DNA from: Pedobacter sp. ok626
GTDB taxonomy: Bacteria > Bacteroidota > Bacteroidia > Sphingobacteriales > Sphingobacteriaceae
DNA: 64,000 nt
Assembly: GCF_900100435.1 (NCBI RefSeq)
Contig: NZ_FNEX01000003.1
Span: forward strand, 186,001 to 250,000
Direction of reading: 5' to 3'
In this document: positions 44,767-53,921 of the stretch, piece by piece
Layout: each line of letters begins with the position of its first letter
How positions within the stretch are numbered: position 1 is the first letter of the stretch
The notes under the pieces: model-generated
What the model saw: the letters and a program-made list of their open reading frames with translations, nothing else
Told to the model about the DNA's origin: nothing
Databases searched by the model: none
Translations under genes and position numbers: made by a program

Positions 44767-45969
44767 TTATAAGTTCCCTTTTAAATTTTTATAATGCTGA
44801 TACCTGTATAAGGCTTCCAAAAAATAATAATCCGCGTAAATAAGCGGGACATCTATTTCGTCATGATGCGGGCGGTGTCCAGTACTATGTTTTAGCAAAA
44901 AATACTGATTCGTTCCAGCCTTAGCCAGATACTCATCTGTACATAAAGTGCTCAGTATAGTCTGCGCTTTTTCATAATATCTATCTTTTTCGACCGCATA
45001 AGTACTCAATTCAAGTAAACCGGATGCCGCTACAGCAGCTGCCGAAGCATCTTTTGACACATTCGGAATTTCCGGATCGTTAAAATCCCAAAAAGGAATA
45101 GGATCATGAGCGAGATCGGTTCGTGACAAAAAATAATTCGCTGCTTTTTCAGCTTGCACTAAATATTTAGGGTCTCGCGTTTCCCGATATAAAAAAGTAT
45201 ACGCATAAATCGCCCAGGCTTGTCCACGGGCCCAACATGAACTGTCTGCATAGCCTTGAAAAGTTTGCTTTTTAATCAGCTCACCGTTTGCAGGATCAAA
45301 GTCAAGTACGTGGTAAGTACTGTTATCGGGCCTAAAACGAGACTTTAAGTCAACATCTGCATGTGAAACAGCAATATGATAAAAAGACGAATCGCCACTT
45401 ATTTTAGATGCCCATAACAACATCTCCAGGTTCATCAGATTGTCGACTATAACCGGATATTTGAAAGGTTTAAAATCCCATGACCTGATTGCCCCAACCT
45501 TTGGACTATATCTCGAAGACAATGATCTTGAAGCTTCTAACAAAACCTCCTTATAGCTATTCTTGTGTGTGGTATGGTAAGCTTTGTAATAGGTATTGTA
45601 TAGGACAAAACCAAGATCATGAGTCGTTTTATTGTATTTTTCGTTTTCTAAGGTTTCAGTATACCTGATGGCTTCATCTTTCCATTTGCTTTTCTTGGTT
45701 AGATAAAACATATACCATAAGTTACCGCCAAAAAATCCACTTGTCCAATCTTTAGCCTTAACTAACCTGATCGCGCCGTCTTTATTTATACTGCGTGGAT
45801 ATAGTGCCGCGTTGGGATATAGTTTCAAATAGCTTTGGTATTGTTCTTCAGCTACATGAAGCACTTTATTGATATTTGGTTGTGTAACCTGTGCTTTTAC
45901 ACCAACTGATAAGCAGAGTAGCAACATACATACGTAGACTACTACCCGATTTAATTTCTTTAAATTCAT
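44767..45969 (-). CDS. Unsaturated glucuronyl hydrolase, GH88
   Basis: 400 aa, signal peptide ending near GVKAQV. An alpha6/alpha6 barrel with two catalytic aspartates in family positions: D118 in TTHDLGFVLYN and D176 in VIVDNLMNLEML; also FQGYADSSCWARGQAWAIYAY and FNDPEIPNVSKDASAAAV. The enzyme hydrates the 4,5-double bond of unsaturated uronates made by lyases and so releases the sugar. It completes the PL8 reaction. ATG overlaps the GH79 stop by 1 bp (TAATG), so translation is coupled; 5 bp precede the PL8 gene. Confidence 0.93.
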   Translation of the reverse strand: MNLKKLNRVVVYVCMLLLCLSVGVKAQVTQPNINKVLHVAEEQYQSYLKLYPNAALYPRSINKDGAIRLVKAKDWTSGFFGGNLWYMFYLTKKSKWKDEAIRYTETLENEKYNKTTHDLGFVLYNTYYKAYHTTHKNSYKEVLLEASRSLSSRYSPKVGAIRSWDFKPFKYPVIVDNLMNLEMLLWASKISGDSSFYHIAVSHADVDLKSRFRPDNSTYHVLDFDPANGELIKKQTFQGYADSSCWARGQAWAIYAYTFLYRETRDPKYLVQAEKAANYFLSRTDLAHDPIPFWDFNDPEIPNVSKDASAAAVAASGLLELSTYAVEKDRYYEKAQTILSTLCTDEYLAKAGTNQYFLLKHSTGHRPHHDEIDVPLIYADYYFLEALYRYQHYKNLKGNL

Positions 45970-47453
45970 TAATTCAATTCTATAAGTACCGCTCTGGCGG
46001 GATTAATTGTTAAGGTGATTTCTGAAGTACCTGTACCGGCAACGGAGGTTGTAGACGTGCCATTCCAGGTTCCATTTGTAGCATTTACTGCTGCCCCATC
46101 CAGTGTTATGCCGGTTGTCGCTGATAAAGGCGTCGCAGCGCTGGTAACCAGTTCATGCAATTTGGCGGATATAATGGTCGAGGCATTGGTTATGGTCAAC
46201 AAGGCCGTATTGGCCGCATCCTTATTAACAACCAACGCGCAAGTTTTACCAGCCGAATTCTTAAAAGCGTAAGCGGTTATGTTTAAGCCATTCTTATCTA
46301 ACAATTGGTTTAAAGACTGCTTCATATCTGCCAACGCAAACATAAGTAGGCCATAATAAAGCGGCTTTACACTAAATGTATTATTGGTATTGTAATAAAT
46401 TGGGGAATAATAAGACCTCCGTCCACCATGAAAATCAACGCCCATAGCACCTTTACGTGCCAGATAAAACATCATATCTACACCCCATAATGCCGAGGCA
46501 AATACATTGCTCACGCCATCTTTGCCGCCATTGTTGACAGAATTACACTCTGCATATCGGTAAGGCAGACTACTACTTGCAGATGCCGTCGCGATTATCC
46601 CCGATCGGGAAACCAAGGTCGAATCATACTGCATCAATTGCGCAATCGTTCCGGTCGAACCCATTTTATAATAATGGGTAGTTAAAAAATTAATTCGGCT
46701 AGCCTCATCGGTAGCGAATGTTTGGATCCAGGCAGTCTTAGAGGAAACCGTAGGTCCGGAAAAAGGAGCTGTCGGAACTGCTGCATGTAAAATATTATAA
46801 CTGGCCTCAAACTCCGGTTTGTAATGAACAATACCATAACCTGTTGGCCTATAACCTTGCTGTGGATACAAATCTGGCTCATTACCGATTTCAAAACTTA
46901 AAACCCTTGTTCCAAACTGAGTCTGAACAAAATTAACCTCAGAGCTATGTACCGTGTCATTGGCTAGATTTAATCCGTAAATCAATTTCCAATCCGATCC
47001 TAACTGATCCATAAATAATTTCAGCTTGCTCACATCATCCCTGTAAACATTGGTAATTGAGGTAGATGTGCCCCTTAGCGAATCTACCCAAAAGATTTTA
47101 TCAGATGAGTTACCTCCCAGGCGCAGCACCCCAGTTTTCAAATTTTTAATTAACTGCAGAAACACGGCTTGGTTTTCATTAAAATAAGGCCAGGTCGGAT
47201 TAACAAGATCAGATTTCTCATAGCTCAAGCCCACAAAATTAGCGGGCACATTTGCACCGATGGTTGATGAGGCAATATCCAGAGAAACATTAACCATTGC
47301 CAGCGACGCAACCGATAAACTGGATTGTTTTGAAATCATTTTGGCTTCCTCATCGCTTTGCAAAATTATTGCTGTTTTCTTACAAGAACAAACGATCAAC
47401 AACGTTGTCATCAGGGCACACTTTACCCCAAACAGATATAAATTATGTTTCAT
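45969..47453 (-). CDS. Glycoside hydrolase family 79 (beta-glucuronidase/heparanase-like)
   Basis: 494 aa. Lipoprotein signal with the Cys in LLIVCSC. A (beta/alpha)8 barrel with the acid/base E192 in FEIGNEPDLYP and the nucleophile E302 in YRYAECNSVNNGG; also LRLGGNSSDKIFW and GVDFHGGRRSYYSP. The C-terminal ~130 residues form a beta-domain. GH79 includes beta-glucuronidases, 4-O-methyl-glucuronidases, heparanase and hyaluronidase. In this operon it probably removes glucuronic acid from oligosaccharides or cuts the chain. First enzyme gene after susD, 57 bp downstream of it. Confidence 0.88.
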   Translation of the reverse strand: MKHNLYLFGVKCALMTTLLIVCSCKKTAIILQSDEEAKMISKQSSLSVASLAMVNVSLDIASSTIGANVPANFVGLSYEKSDLVNPTWPYFNENQAVFLQLIKNLKTGVLRLGGNSSDKIFWVDSLRGTSTSITNVYRDDVSKLKLFMDQLGSDWKLIYGLNLANDTVHSSEVNFVQTQFGTRVLSFEIGNEPDLYPQQGYRPTGYGIVHYKPEFEASYNILHAAVPTAPFSGPTVSSKTAWIQTFATDEASRINFLTTHYYKMGSTGTIAQLMQYDSTLVSRSGIIATASASSSLPYRYAECNSVNNGGKDGVSNVFASALWGVDMMFYLARKGAMGVDFHGGRRSYYSPIYYNTNNTFSVKPLYYGLLMFALADMKQSLNQLLDKNGLNITAYAFKNSAGKTCALVVNKDAANTALLTITNASTIISAKLHELVTSAATPLSATTGITLDGAAVNATNGTWNGTSTTSVAGTGTSEITLTINPARAVLIELN

Positions 47454-47510
47454 TTTAATTGTACTTATAATTTTATACTATTGAACCAGAACGTTAATTT
47501 TAAACGGCTT

Positions 47511-49064
47511 TTACCAATTAGGGTTTTGTTTGATGGCTTTATTAAGTGATAATTCTAAACTTGGTATTGGTAAATACAAATGTCTTTCAGCGATGTTGTT
47601 ACCCGCTAACGCCAGGAACCTCAAATTTGCCGGATAGCTGGCGGTAATGGTCTTTGACAAATCTTTCATTGTACTGATAAATATGCCCCAACGTTTCAAA
47701 TCGTGGTCACGCAAAGCTTCGAAAGCAAGCTCCCTTGCCCGTTCATCCTGAATAGTCTGTCTGAAAACAATTTTATCTGTAATGATTGTAGCACCTTTAA
47801 ACTCAGAAGCATGTGCCCTTGCCCTTACCTCGTTCAAAGCGTCATGTGCCTTTTGTGTCGGGCCGTTCAATTCATTTTCCGCCTCGGCCAGCATTAAAAG
47901 AACGTCCGCATACCTCAAAACAGGAAAATTTGTAGACGAAACATTTTTACTTTTTGGTATTGCCACCTCATACTCGCGACGCCATTTACCGGGATAGCGA
48001 TTATACAACTGGGTTGCCGTAAAATAAGTCGGGTTAGTCGTCGTAAAATAATAGGGTGATATGTTCCAGTCGCGCCTCACATCGGTTGCATCTTTATATA
48101 GATTATATAATTTGTTAGTCGCATACAATGCGCCATAACCGTACCCAGGTGTTTGCAGATCAGGCCCAGATGCCAATATGCCACCCCAAACGCCTACCCA
48201 AGAGGTTTCATTGTAACTCCCTATACCGTTACCATAGAACTCAATTTCCCACATACTTTCCTTAACGTCATAGATATCTTTAGATTGGTTAATAAATATC
48301 TGTTTATAATCGGGATTTAAACTGTGTTCTTTTGATTGCTGAACTTTCTCAGCCCACTTCAGTGCATCGTTAAGCTTACTGGGGTCATTTACCTGGCTTC
48401 CAGCCATCGTTAAGCAAACACGAGCCATTATCCCTTCAATTGTTGTTTTAGATACCCTTCCACTAAACTTCAATTCCGTCGACGTACTAACCAATGGCTC
48501 AGCAGTCTCCATATCTTTCAATATTTGTTCAAAGACTTCTTTTTTAGGATTGCTTTTGATATCTACATCACTGGCCGAAACTGTCGGACTTAGCTTTAAG
48601 GGTACATCACCCCAATTGTCGGCCAGTAAAAAATAATAATACGCTCTTAAAAACAGTGCTTCCCCCCTTATCCGGTTTCGTTTCGTCTTATCCATTTTTG
48701 GCTTATCTATATTAGCCAATAGATCATTGGCACGGTCAATACCCTGGTAACAAGATGTCCATAAATTCCCAACTATGCCATCTGAAGGTGTATAATTAAA
48801 TACTTCTAAACCAGTAGTAGTTGCCGAAGCTGATCTTAATCCCTCGTCATTACCATACGCCAACGTAGTAAACAAATATCGTCCATACATCGCCTCCCTT
48901 CCCAGCGGATCATAAACCCCTGTTAGTGCATTTTCAACTTCCGTTTCTGTACTATAGTAATTAATCGGACTTAAAAAATCCGTTGGTGCCACATCCAGAA
49001 ACTTTTTACAAGAAGCCAATGGAAAAATAGCCGTGATCATTAATATGTAAATGATTTTTTTCAT
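47511..49064 (-). CDS. SusD/RagB-family glycan-binding lipoprotein
   Basis: 517 aa. Lipoprotein signal MKKIIYILMITAIFPLASC; the start CKKFLDVAPTDFLSPINYYSTETEVENALTGVYD is standard for SusD. Helical TPR-like scaffold (RGEALFLRAYYYFLLADNWGDVPL) and the C-terminal DERARELAFEALRDHDLKRWG. It lies on the cell surface as the lid of the SusC channel and binds the polymer. Follows susC by 11 bp, precedes GH79. Confidence 0.95.
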   Translation of the reverse strand: MKKIIYILMITAIFPLASCKKFLDVAPTDFLSPINYYSTETEVENALTGVYDPLGREAMYGRYLFTTLAYGNDEGLRSASATTTGLEVFNYTPSDGIVGNLWTSCYQGIDRANDLLANIDKPKMDKTKRNRIRGEALFLRAYYYFLLADNWGDVPLKLSPTVSASDVDIKSNPKKEVFEQILKDMETAEPLVSTSTELKFSGRVSKTTIEGIMARVCLTMAGSQVNDPSKLNDALKWAEKVQQSKEHSLNPDYKQIFINQSKDIYDVKESMWEIEFYGNGIGSYNETSWVGVWGGILASGPDLQTPGYGYGALYATNKLYNLYKDATDVRRDWNISPYYFTTTNPTYFTATQLYNRYPGKWRREYEVAIPKSKNVSSTNFPVLRYADVLLMLAEAENELNGPTQKAHDALNEVRARAHASEFKGATIITDKIVFRQTIQDERARELAFEALRDHDLKRWGIFISTMKDLSKTITASYPANLRFLALAGNNIAERHLYLPIPSLELSLNKAIKQNPNW

Positions 49065-49075
49065 GATTTACGTTA

Positions 49076-52000
49076 TTAAAATGTTGTGTTTAAACCAAAT
49101 GTTATTGTACTGGCTCGAGGATAAGCGGAGTAGTCAAATCCAGGCGTTAATGCTGAATTCCTGGCAGACACTTCCGGATCTGGACCTGAATAATTAGTCC
49201 ACGTTACTAGATTTTGCGCAGCTGTATATACCCTTAAAGTCTTTAATTTAATTTTTTTAACAAAAGGAGCTGGTAAGTTGTACCCTAACGCTACGGTTTT
49301 CAATCGTAAAAACGAACCATCTTCTATCACCCTCGATGAATAGGCATAAGGTCCCTGCCCACCAACCCTGAACATGTCATTGTTTTGGTTATCAGGTGTC
49401 CATCTGTTCGTAAAACTGGCATATTGATTTTGATCAAGCCGGGTACTCCCTTCAAAAACCAGGCGATTGGCATTAAATAAATCATTACCCGCAGACCATT
49501 GAAAAAACACATTTAAATCAAAGCCTTTATACTTGAATGTGTTAGACAGCCCCCCAGTATATAAGGGGTAAGGTTTACCAATTACAGTCCTATCGTCAGC
49601 GTTAACCACCCCGTCGCCATTTATATCAACGTACTTAATATCGCCTGGTTGAATACTTCCGCGTGTGTTACCATTGGTAGGCACATCAAGTTTTAAGGTA
49701 TACACTCCCGCTGTCGACTTGTCAAAATCACTGTATTGATATACGCCATCCCATTTATATCCATAAAACTGAGCAATAGGCTCACCAATTTTACCTGTGT
49801 AAAGCGGTGTATTTACATAGTTCGCATCCCAGGCAAGATTGGTTAAAATGTTCTCCTGATTTTCGGTTAGTGCCAATATTTTGTTACGGTTAAAGGCAAT
49901 ATTGAAATTTGTGGTCCAGGAGAAATTTGTATTGCTGATATTAGTCGTATTGATTGTAAATTCAAATCCATCATTTCTCACCTTTCCAATGTTCTTAAAA
50001 GCATTAGGTAGACCTGCGGTTGGGGGTAAATTGGCATTTAACAATAAATCATAGGTAGTTTTCCGATAATAATCCGCTGTAAAAGACACCCTGTCCTTCA
50101 GCAACGAAACATCCATACCTAAATCCAATTGTGAGGTGTTTTCCCATTTCAGATTCTGATTTCCTAAAGCTGTTTTAATGGCTCCTTTGTTAATCCCATT
50201 ATTGAAAGGATAAACTGCCGAGTTTGGCAAAACCAAGGTGGCCAGATAAGCAAAATCACTTACCCGGTTGTTTCCGGTTATTCCATAACTAGCCCGTAAT
50301 TTAGCATCCGTAATTACAGGTAAGTTTTTCATAAAATCTTCCCCTGTCAATCGCCATGCAACGGAACCAGATGGAAAATAACTCCATTTATTCCCAGGTG
50401 CGAACTTGGAAGAACCGTCAGACCTGAAGGATGCCGTAACCAAATATTTTTCCTTATAACTATAGTTAACCCTACTTAAAAAGGAAACCAGCCTATTTAA
50501 CGAAGTAACTGAAGTAATTGTTGAAGAGGTTCCCTCATCCAATCCACCTACCCCCAAAGTCTCGTTGGGAACCTGTAAGGCAATTGCGCCAAAATTATTA
50601 AAGTTAGTTTGTTGTACCGTAAAGCCACCCAATACATTGATTTTATGGTTCTTCCCGATTACACCGTTATAAGTAAGGGTGTTTTCATTTAATAAATCAT
50701 TGATTCTATTATTGGTCACAGAGCCATTGGGGCCACCTTTACCCTGCGGGCTTAGGGGATTGCCTAATGGTGTCTGCGAATTATTAAAGATATTAACCAC
50801 CTGATCCGAACGATTAGCACCTCCGGTAACCCTAAGTTTTAAGCTTTTGGTAAAATTATATTCAGCGTAGGCATTAATGATCAAAGAATTAACGATCCGC
50901 TTATTGTAAGTGTTTTCCGCAGTGATTACTGGATTCGATCTCAAATCATTATTCACATCAATAGCCGGATCATAAAGTTCATCAATCAGATCATCAGTGT
51001 TACCTGTTCCGTTTACAGGTCTATAAGCCCAAACACTGTACATTAAGCTTAAGGTACTTAAGCTTCCATAGTTGTTAGACACGACACTACCCGAACTGCT
51101 GGTATTTGAATAATTTATGTTAGCACCTATTTTGAACTTATCATTAATTTTTTGATCCAAAATTAAACGTCCCTGATAACGATTAAATCCGGTATTGAGA
51201 ATAATCCCATCCTGGTTTGTAATCGAACCGGAAAGAGAATATTTAGTATTGGCATTACCCCCATTAACAGCCATATAATGGTTCTGCATAGCTGCCGTTC
51301 TAAATAAACGGTCCTGCCAGTTAACCCCTTGTTCCGTCCGATAGCTCTCCAAAGTACGGCCATTGGTAAAGTATCGTTTGTCAGCATTTGCCGCATTAAG
51401 ATCTTGCTGTAATTTCACAAACTCATAAGCATTCATTAATGCCACTTCATTCCTGTTTTTCTGGAGTCCGTAATAACCATTATAGGTAACAACGGGTTCG
51501 CCAGTCTTCCCTCTTTTGGTAGTAACCATGATTACACCATTTGCACCTCTGGCGCCATAGATAGCTGTCGCAGAAGCATCTTTTAAGATTTCGATAGACT
51601 CTATTTCAGCTGGGTTAATGGCATTGTTATCCGCATTTTCTAGCGGGAATCCATCTATAACATATAAAGGTGAATTATTCTGGGTGATAGAATTGTTTCC
51701 TCGAATCGTGATTGTACTCGAAGACCCAGGCTGTCCATCACCACTAGCTACCGCCACGCCGGCTACCCTACCCGCCAATGCTTCTTCAAAAGAACGCACA
51801 GGTGCTTTCTGCATTTCATCCATCTTTACACTTCCAACCGAGCCAGTCAGATCTTTTTTCAATACGGTACCATAGCCAACTACAACAACTTCATTTAATT
51901 TGCTATTCTCTTGCGTCATTTGGAGATTGATCATCCTGGTCTTCCCAACAACCCGTCGCTCTGTAAGATAACCGATTGATGAAAACACCAGCACTGCTTT

Positions 52001-52522
52001 TTCATCTGGTACATTTATCGTATAAAAACCATTCTCATTGGTCGAAACTGCCGTTGGACTATTTTCAACCTTAACGGTAACACCCGGCAAGGGCATTTTA
52101 CTTTCATCTATAATGCTTCCAGAAATACTTAGCCATTTCTTAACTATGGAATTAGCCGGAGGATTTGGAGTAACGACAATGGTATTCTTATTAATTACGT
52201 AAGACAAAGGCTGATCAAGGAAACATTGCTTTAAAGCTTCATCCAATGAAACGTTTTTAATATGGAGGTTAATCCGCTGTGCTTCGTTCAAAAGTTCGAC
52301 ATCACAAATTATGCTATACCCGCTTTGCTTACGGATATCATTGAGTGTTTCACGAAGTGTTGCGTTCTTCTTATCTAAACTTATTTTTTGTGCTACAGAG
52401 GCGGCGCTGACGTGCAAAAATGCCAGAAGACAAATAAAAAAGGACAGTTTCATAATTCGCCATAATTTAGGGTGGACACAAGAGGACATCCCGTATCTGA
52501 GTACAGTTAAAATTTTATACAT
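49076..52522 (-). CDS. SusC/RagA-family TonB-dependent transporter with STN domain
   Basis: 1148 aa. Signal peptide (MKLSFFICLLAFLHVSAASVAQ after a 23-residue leader), STN signalling domain (~50-115, LRETLNDIRKQSGYSI), carboxypeptidase-D regulatory-like domain (SGSIIDESKMPLPGVTV), plug with TonB-box-like ENSKLNEVVVVGYG, GNNSITQNNSPLYVIDGFPLE and DASATAIYGARGANGVI, then the beta-barrel. It imports oligosaccharides through the outer membrane using TonB. The STN domain contacts FecR and so reports substrate to the sigma factor. Downstream of fecR by ~150 bp, which hold a plus-strand hairpin. Confidence 0.96.
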   Translation of the reverse strand: MYKILTVLRYGMSSCVHPKLWRIMKLSFFICLLAFLHVSAASVAQKISLDKKNATLRETLNDIRKQSGYSIICDVELLNEAQRINLHIKNVSLDEALKQCFLDQPLSYVINKNTIVVTPNPPANSIVKKWLSISGSIIDESKMPLPGVTVKVENSPTAVSTNENGFYTINVPDEKAVLVFSSIGYLTERRVVGKTRMINLQMTQENSKLNEVVVVGYGTVLKKDLTGSVGSVKMDEMQKAPVRSFEEALAGRVAGVAVASGDGQPGSSSTITIRGNNSITQNNSPLYVIDGFPLENADNNAINPAEIESIEILKDASATAIYGARGANGVIMVTTKRGKTGEPVVTYNGYYGLQKNRNEVALMNAYEFVKLQQDLNAANADKRYFTNGRTLESYRTEQGVNWQDRLFRTAAMQNHYMAVNGGNANTKYSLSGSITNQDGIILNTGFNRYQGRLILDQKINDKFKIGANINYSNTSSSGSVVSNNYGSLSTLSLMYSVWAYRPVNGTGNTDDLIDELYDPAIDVNNDLRSNPVITAENTYNKRIVNSLIINAYAEYNFTKSLKLRVTGGANRSDQVVNIFNNSQTPLGNPLSPQGKGGPNGSVTNNRINDLLNENTLTYNGVIGKNHKINVLGGFTVQQTNFNNFGAIALQVPNETLGVGGLDEGTSSTITSVTSLNRLVSFLSRVNYSYKEKYLVTASFRSDGSSKFAPGNKWSYFPSGSVAWRLTGEDFMKNLPVITDAKLRASYGITGNNRVSDFAYLATLVLPNSAVYPFNNGINKGAIKTALGNQNLKWENTSQLDLGMDVSLLKDRVSFTADYYRKTTYDLLLNANLPPTAGLPNAFKNIGKVRNDGFEFTINTTNISNTNFSWTTNFNIAFNRNKILALTENQENILTNLAWDANYVNTPLYTGKIGEPIAQFYGYKWDGVYQYSDFDKSTAGVYTLKLDVPTNGNTRGSIQPGDIKYVDINGDGVVNADDRTVIGKPYPLYTGGLSNTFKYKGFDLNVFFQWSAGNDLFNANRLVFEGSTRLDQNQYASFTNRWTPDNQNNDMFRVGGQGPYAYSSRVIEDGSFLRLKTVALGYNLPAPFVKKIKLKTLRVYTAAQNLVTWTNYSGPDPEVSARNSALTPGFDYSAYPRASTITFGLNTTF

Positions 52523-52525
52523 TTG
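52496..52525 (+). promoter_or_regulatory. Candidate antisense promoter at the susC start
   Basis: On the plus strand, TCTG (52496-52499), an 18-bp gap and TACATTTG (52518-52525). The -7 box is an exact TANNTTTG and covers the susC start codon on the other strand. Transcription would run away from susC toward fecR, antisense to the susC leader. Confidence 0.4.
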
Positions 52526-52530
52526 GAAAT

Positions 52531-52642
52531 TAGGTTAATGAAAAATTGGTTGTGTAAAAGTGACCGTTAAGATTTTCCTGATAGCAGTTCTCAAGCTGTG
52601 CAATTTCCAGGGGCGGCTTCAACGCTCCTGGTTATTTTTTTT
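52531..52642 (+). ncRNA. Candidate cis-antisense small RNA opposite the susC leader (PUL 1)
   Basis: Predicted from a promoter box at 52518 and a terminator-like hairpin at 52607-52631 with T-run to 52642; start position approximate. About 110 nt, no ORF of note. It would be complementary to the whole untranslated leader of the susC mRNA, including the ribosome-binding region. In Bacteroides fragilis, DonS-type antisense RNAs occupy this same place between the anti-sigma and susC genes and repress their locus. The same arrangement recurs at the second SusC locus here. Structure-only evidence. Confidence 0.35.
52607..52642 (+). terminator. Plus-strand terminator between fecR and susC
   Basis: CCAGGGGCG (52607-52615) pairs with CGCTCCTGG (52623-52631) with one G-T pair, then TTATTTTTTTT. 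The T-run lies only on the plus strand, opposite to fecR and susC, so it cannot serve their mRNA as a terminator. Confidence 0.6.
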
Positions 52643-52669
52643 ATCAGGTGGTATTTGATCTGGTGTAGA

Positions 52670-53815
52670 CTAGTTCATCAAAATTACCCTCCTTCCATCA
52701 ATTTTATAACGCAATGAACTCGTAATAGCGATGTTCTCCAGCAATTCGGTAATATCTTTGTACCTCGACATTGTACCCCATAATTTTTTATTTGAGACAT
52801 TCCCCTGATATTCGACGTCAACATCATACCATCTGGATGCTTTTTTCATCACATCCTTGAGGTTGACATCATTTAAAACAAACAAGCCATTTTTCCATGC
52901 CATTACCTCCTCTACATCAGCCTGTTTAATTGTTAAATTTCTATTCAGATCATTAACCGCGATTTGGCCCGGTTTCAATTTGACCTCTTTATTTTGAGCC
53001 AGGAGCTTAACCGATCCCTCTAAAAGTGTGGTCTTGATTTCATGATCCTCCAGGTAAGCCTCTACGTTAAAATGTGTACCCAGCACTTCAATTTGCTGTT
53101 TGCCAATCACATCCACTTTGAATGGTTTCTCCGGATTTTTAGCGATCTCAAAATATGCTTCTCCTTTTAATTGAACCAATCTTTCCTTTCCTGAAAAGTT
53201 TGATGGATAGGTAATGCTGGAGATCGAATTTAACCATACATGAGATCCGTCAGGCAGCACAACCTGAAATTGTCCACCTCTTGGCGTACTAACTGTGTTA
53301 TAAACAACAGCCTTACCAGAAGAACCAGAGGTTGTTGAGGGTTCATAAATAATTTTGCCATCTGCTGTTTTTGAAATCCGGGTATTACCTTGCTCTGCTA
53401 GTTCACCATTATTTACATCGGTCAAAGCAATTTGCTTACCATCGGATAGTGTAAGGATCGCCTTATTACTGCCGGCAACAATTTTGTCAGCAATCTGTGT
53501 CTGCTGTTTTGTGCGATCAGAAGATGTATTAAAATACAGGTAAATACCCGCAGCAACTGTCATCAATGTAATGGCCGCAGCAAGCGGCAGTTTATACCAT
53601 TGCAATTTTTTAGGTCGCTGATGTTTTATACTTTTTTGGAGTTTGCGATATATACTGCTTGTTATTTGATGTTCGTCGCCCAAACGATCTTCATCCCAGT
53701 ATAGGTTATCTAAAGAAAAATCGTCCTGATATTCATCAAGTTCTCTTTTATCCTCGGCGGTGCATTTACCCTGTATGCACTTTTCATACAACAGGATGTA
53801 TTCTTCCCTCGTCAT
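52670..53815 (-). CDS. FecR-family anti-sigma factor
   Basis: 381 aa. Cytoplasmic N-terminal ~75 residues that bind the sigma factor, one membrane helix (LPLAAAITLMTVAAGIYLYF, ~76-95), then the periplasmic FecR domain (TPRGGQFQVVLPDGSHVWLNSISSITYP, GEAYFEIAKN) and the C-terminal DUF4974 segment (ASRWYDVDVEYQGNV...). The STN domain of SusC signals to it. The cognate sigma gene is divergent, starting at 53922, not upstream in the same direction as is usual. Start supported by the ATG at 53815. Confidence 0.94.
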   Translation of the reverse strand: MTREEYILLYEKCIQGKCTAEDKRELDEYQDDFSLDNLYWDEDRLGDEHQITSSIYRKLQKSIKHQRPKKLQWYKLPLAAAITLMTVAAGIYLYFNTSSDRTKQQTQIADKIVAGSNKAILTLSDGKQIALTDVNNGELAEQGNTRISKTADGKIIYEPSTTSGSSGKAVVYNTVSTPRGGQFQVVLPDGSHVWLNSISSITYPSNFSGKERLVQLKGEAYFEIAKNPEKPFKVDVIGKQQIEVLGTHFNVEAYLEDHEIKTTLLEGSVKLLAQNKEVKLKPGQIAVNDLNRNLTIKQADVEEVMAWKNGLFVLNDVNLKDVMKKASRWYDVDVEYQGNVSNKKLWGTMSRYKDITELLENIAITSSLRYKIDGRRVILMN

Positions 53816-53921
53816 AATTTATAATTGGTTATATGTATAGTACCCATTTAGACTTCCCACACACATACTTTTAAAATTATTTTTTATTTATATTTCATCT
53901 TAAAAAATGTAATTTCGTTTT

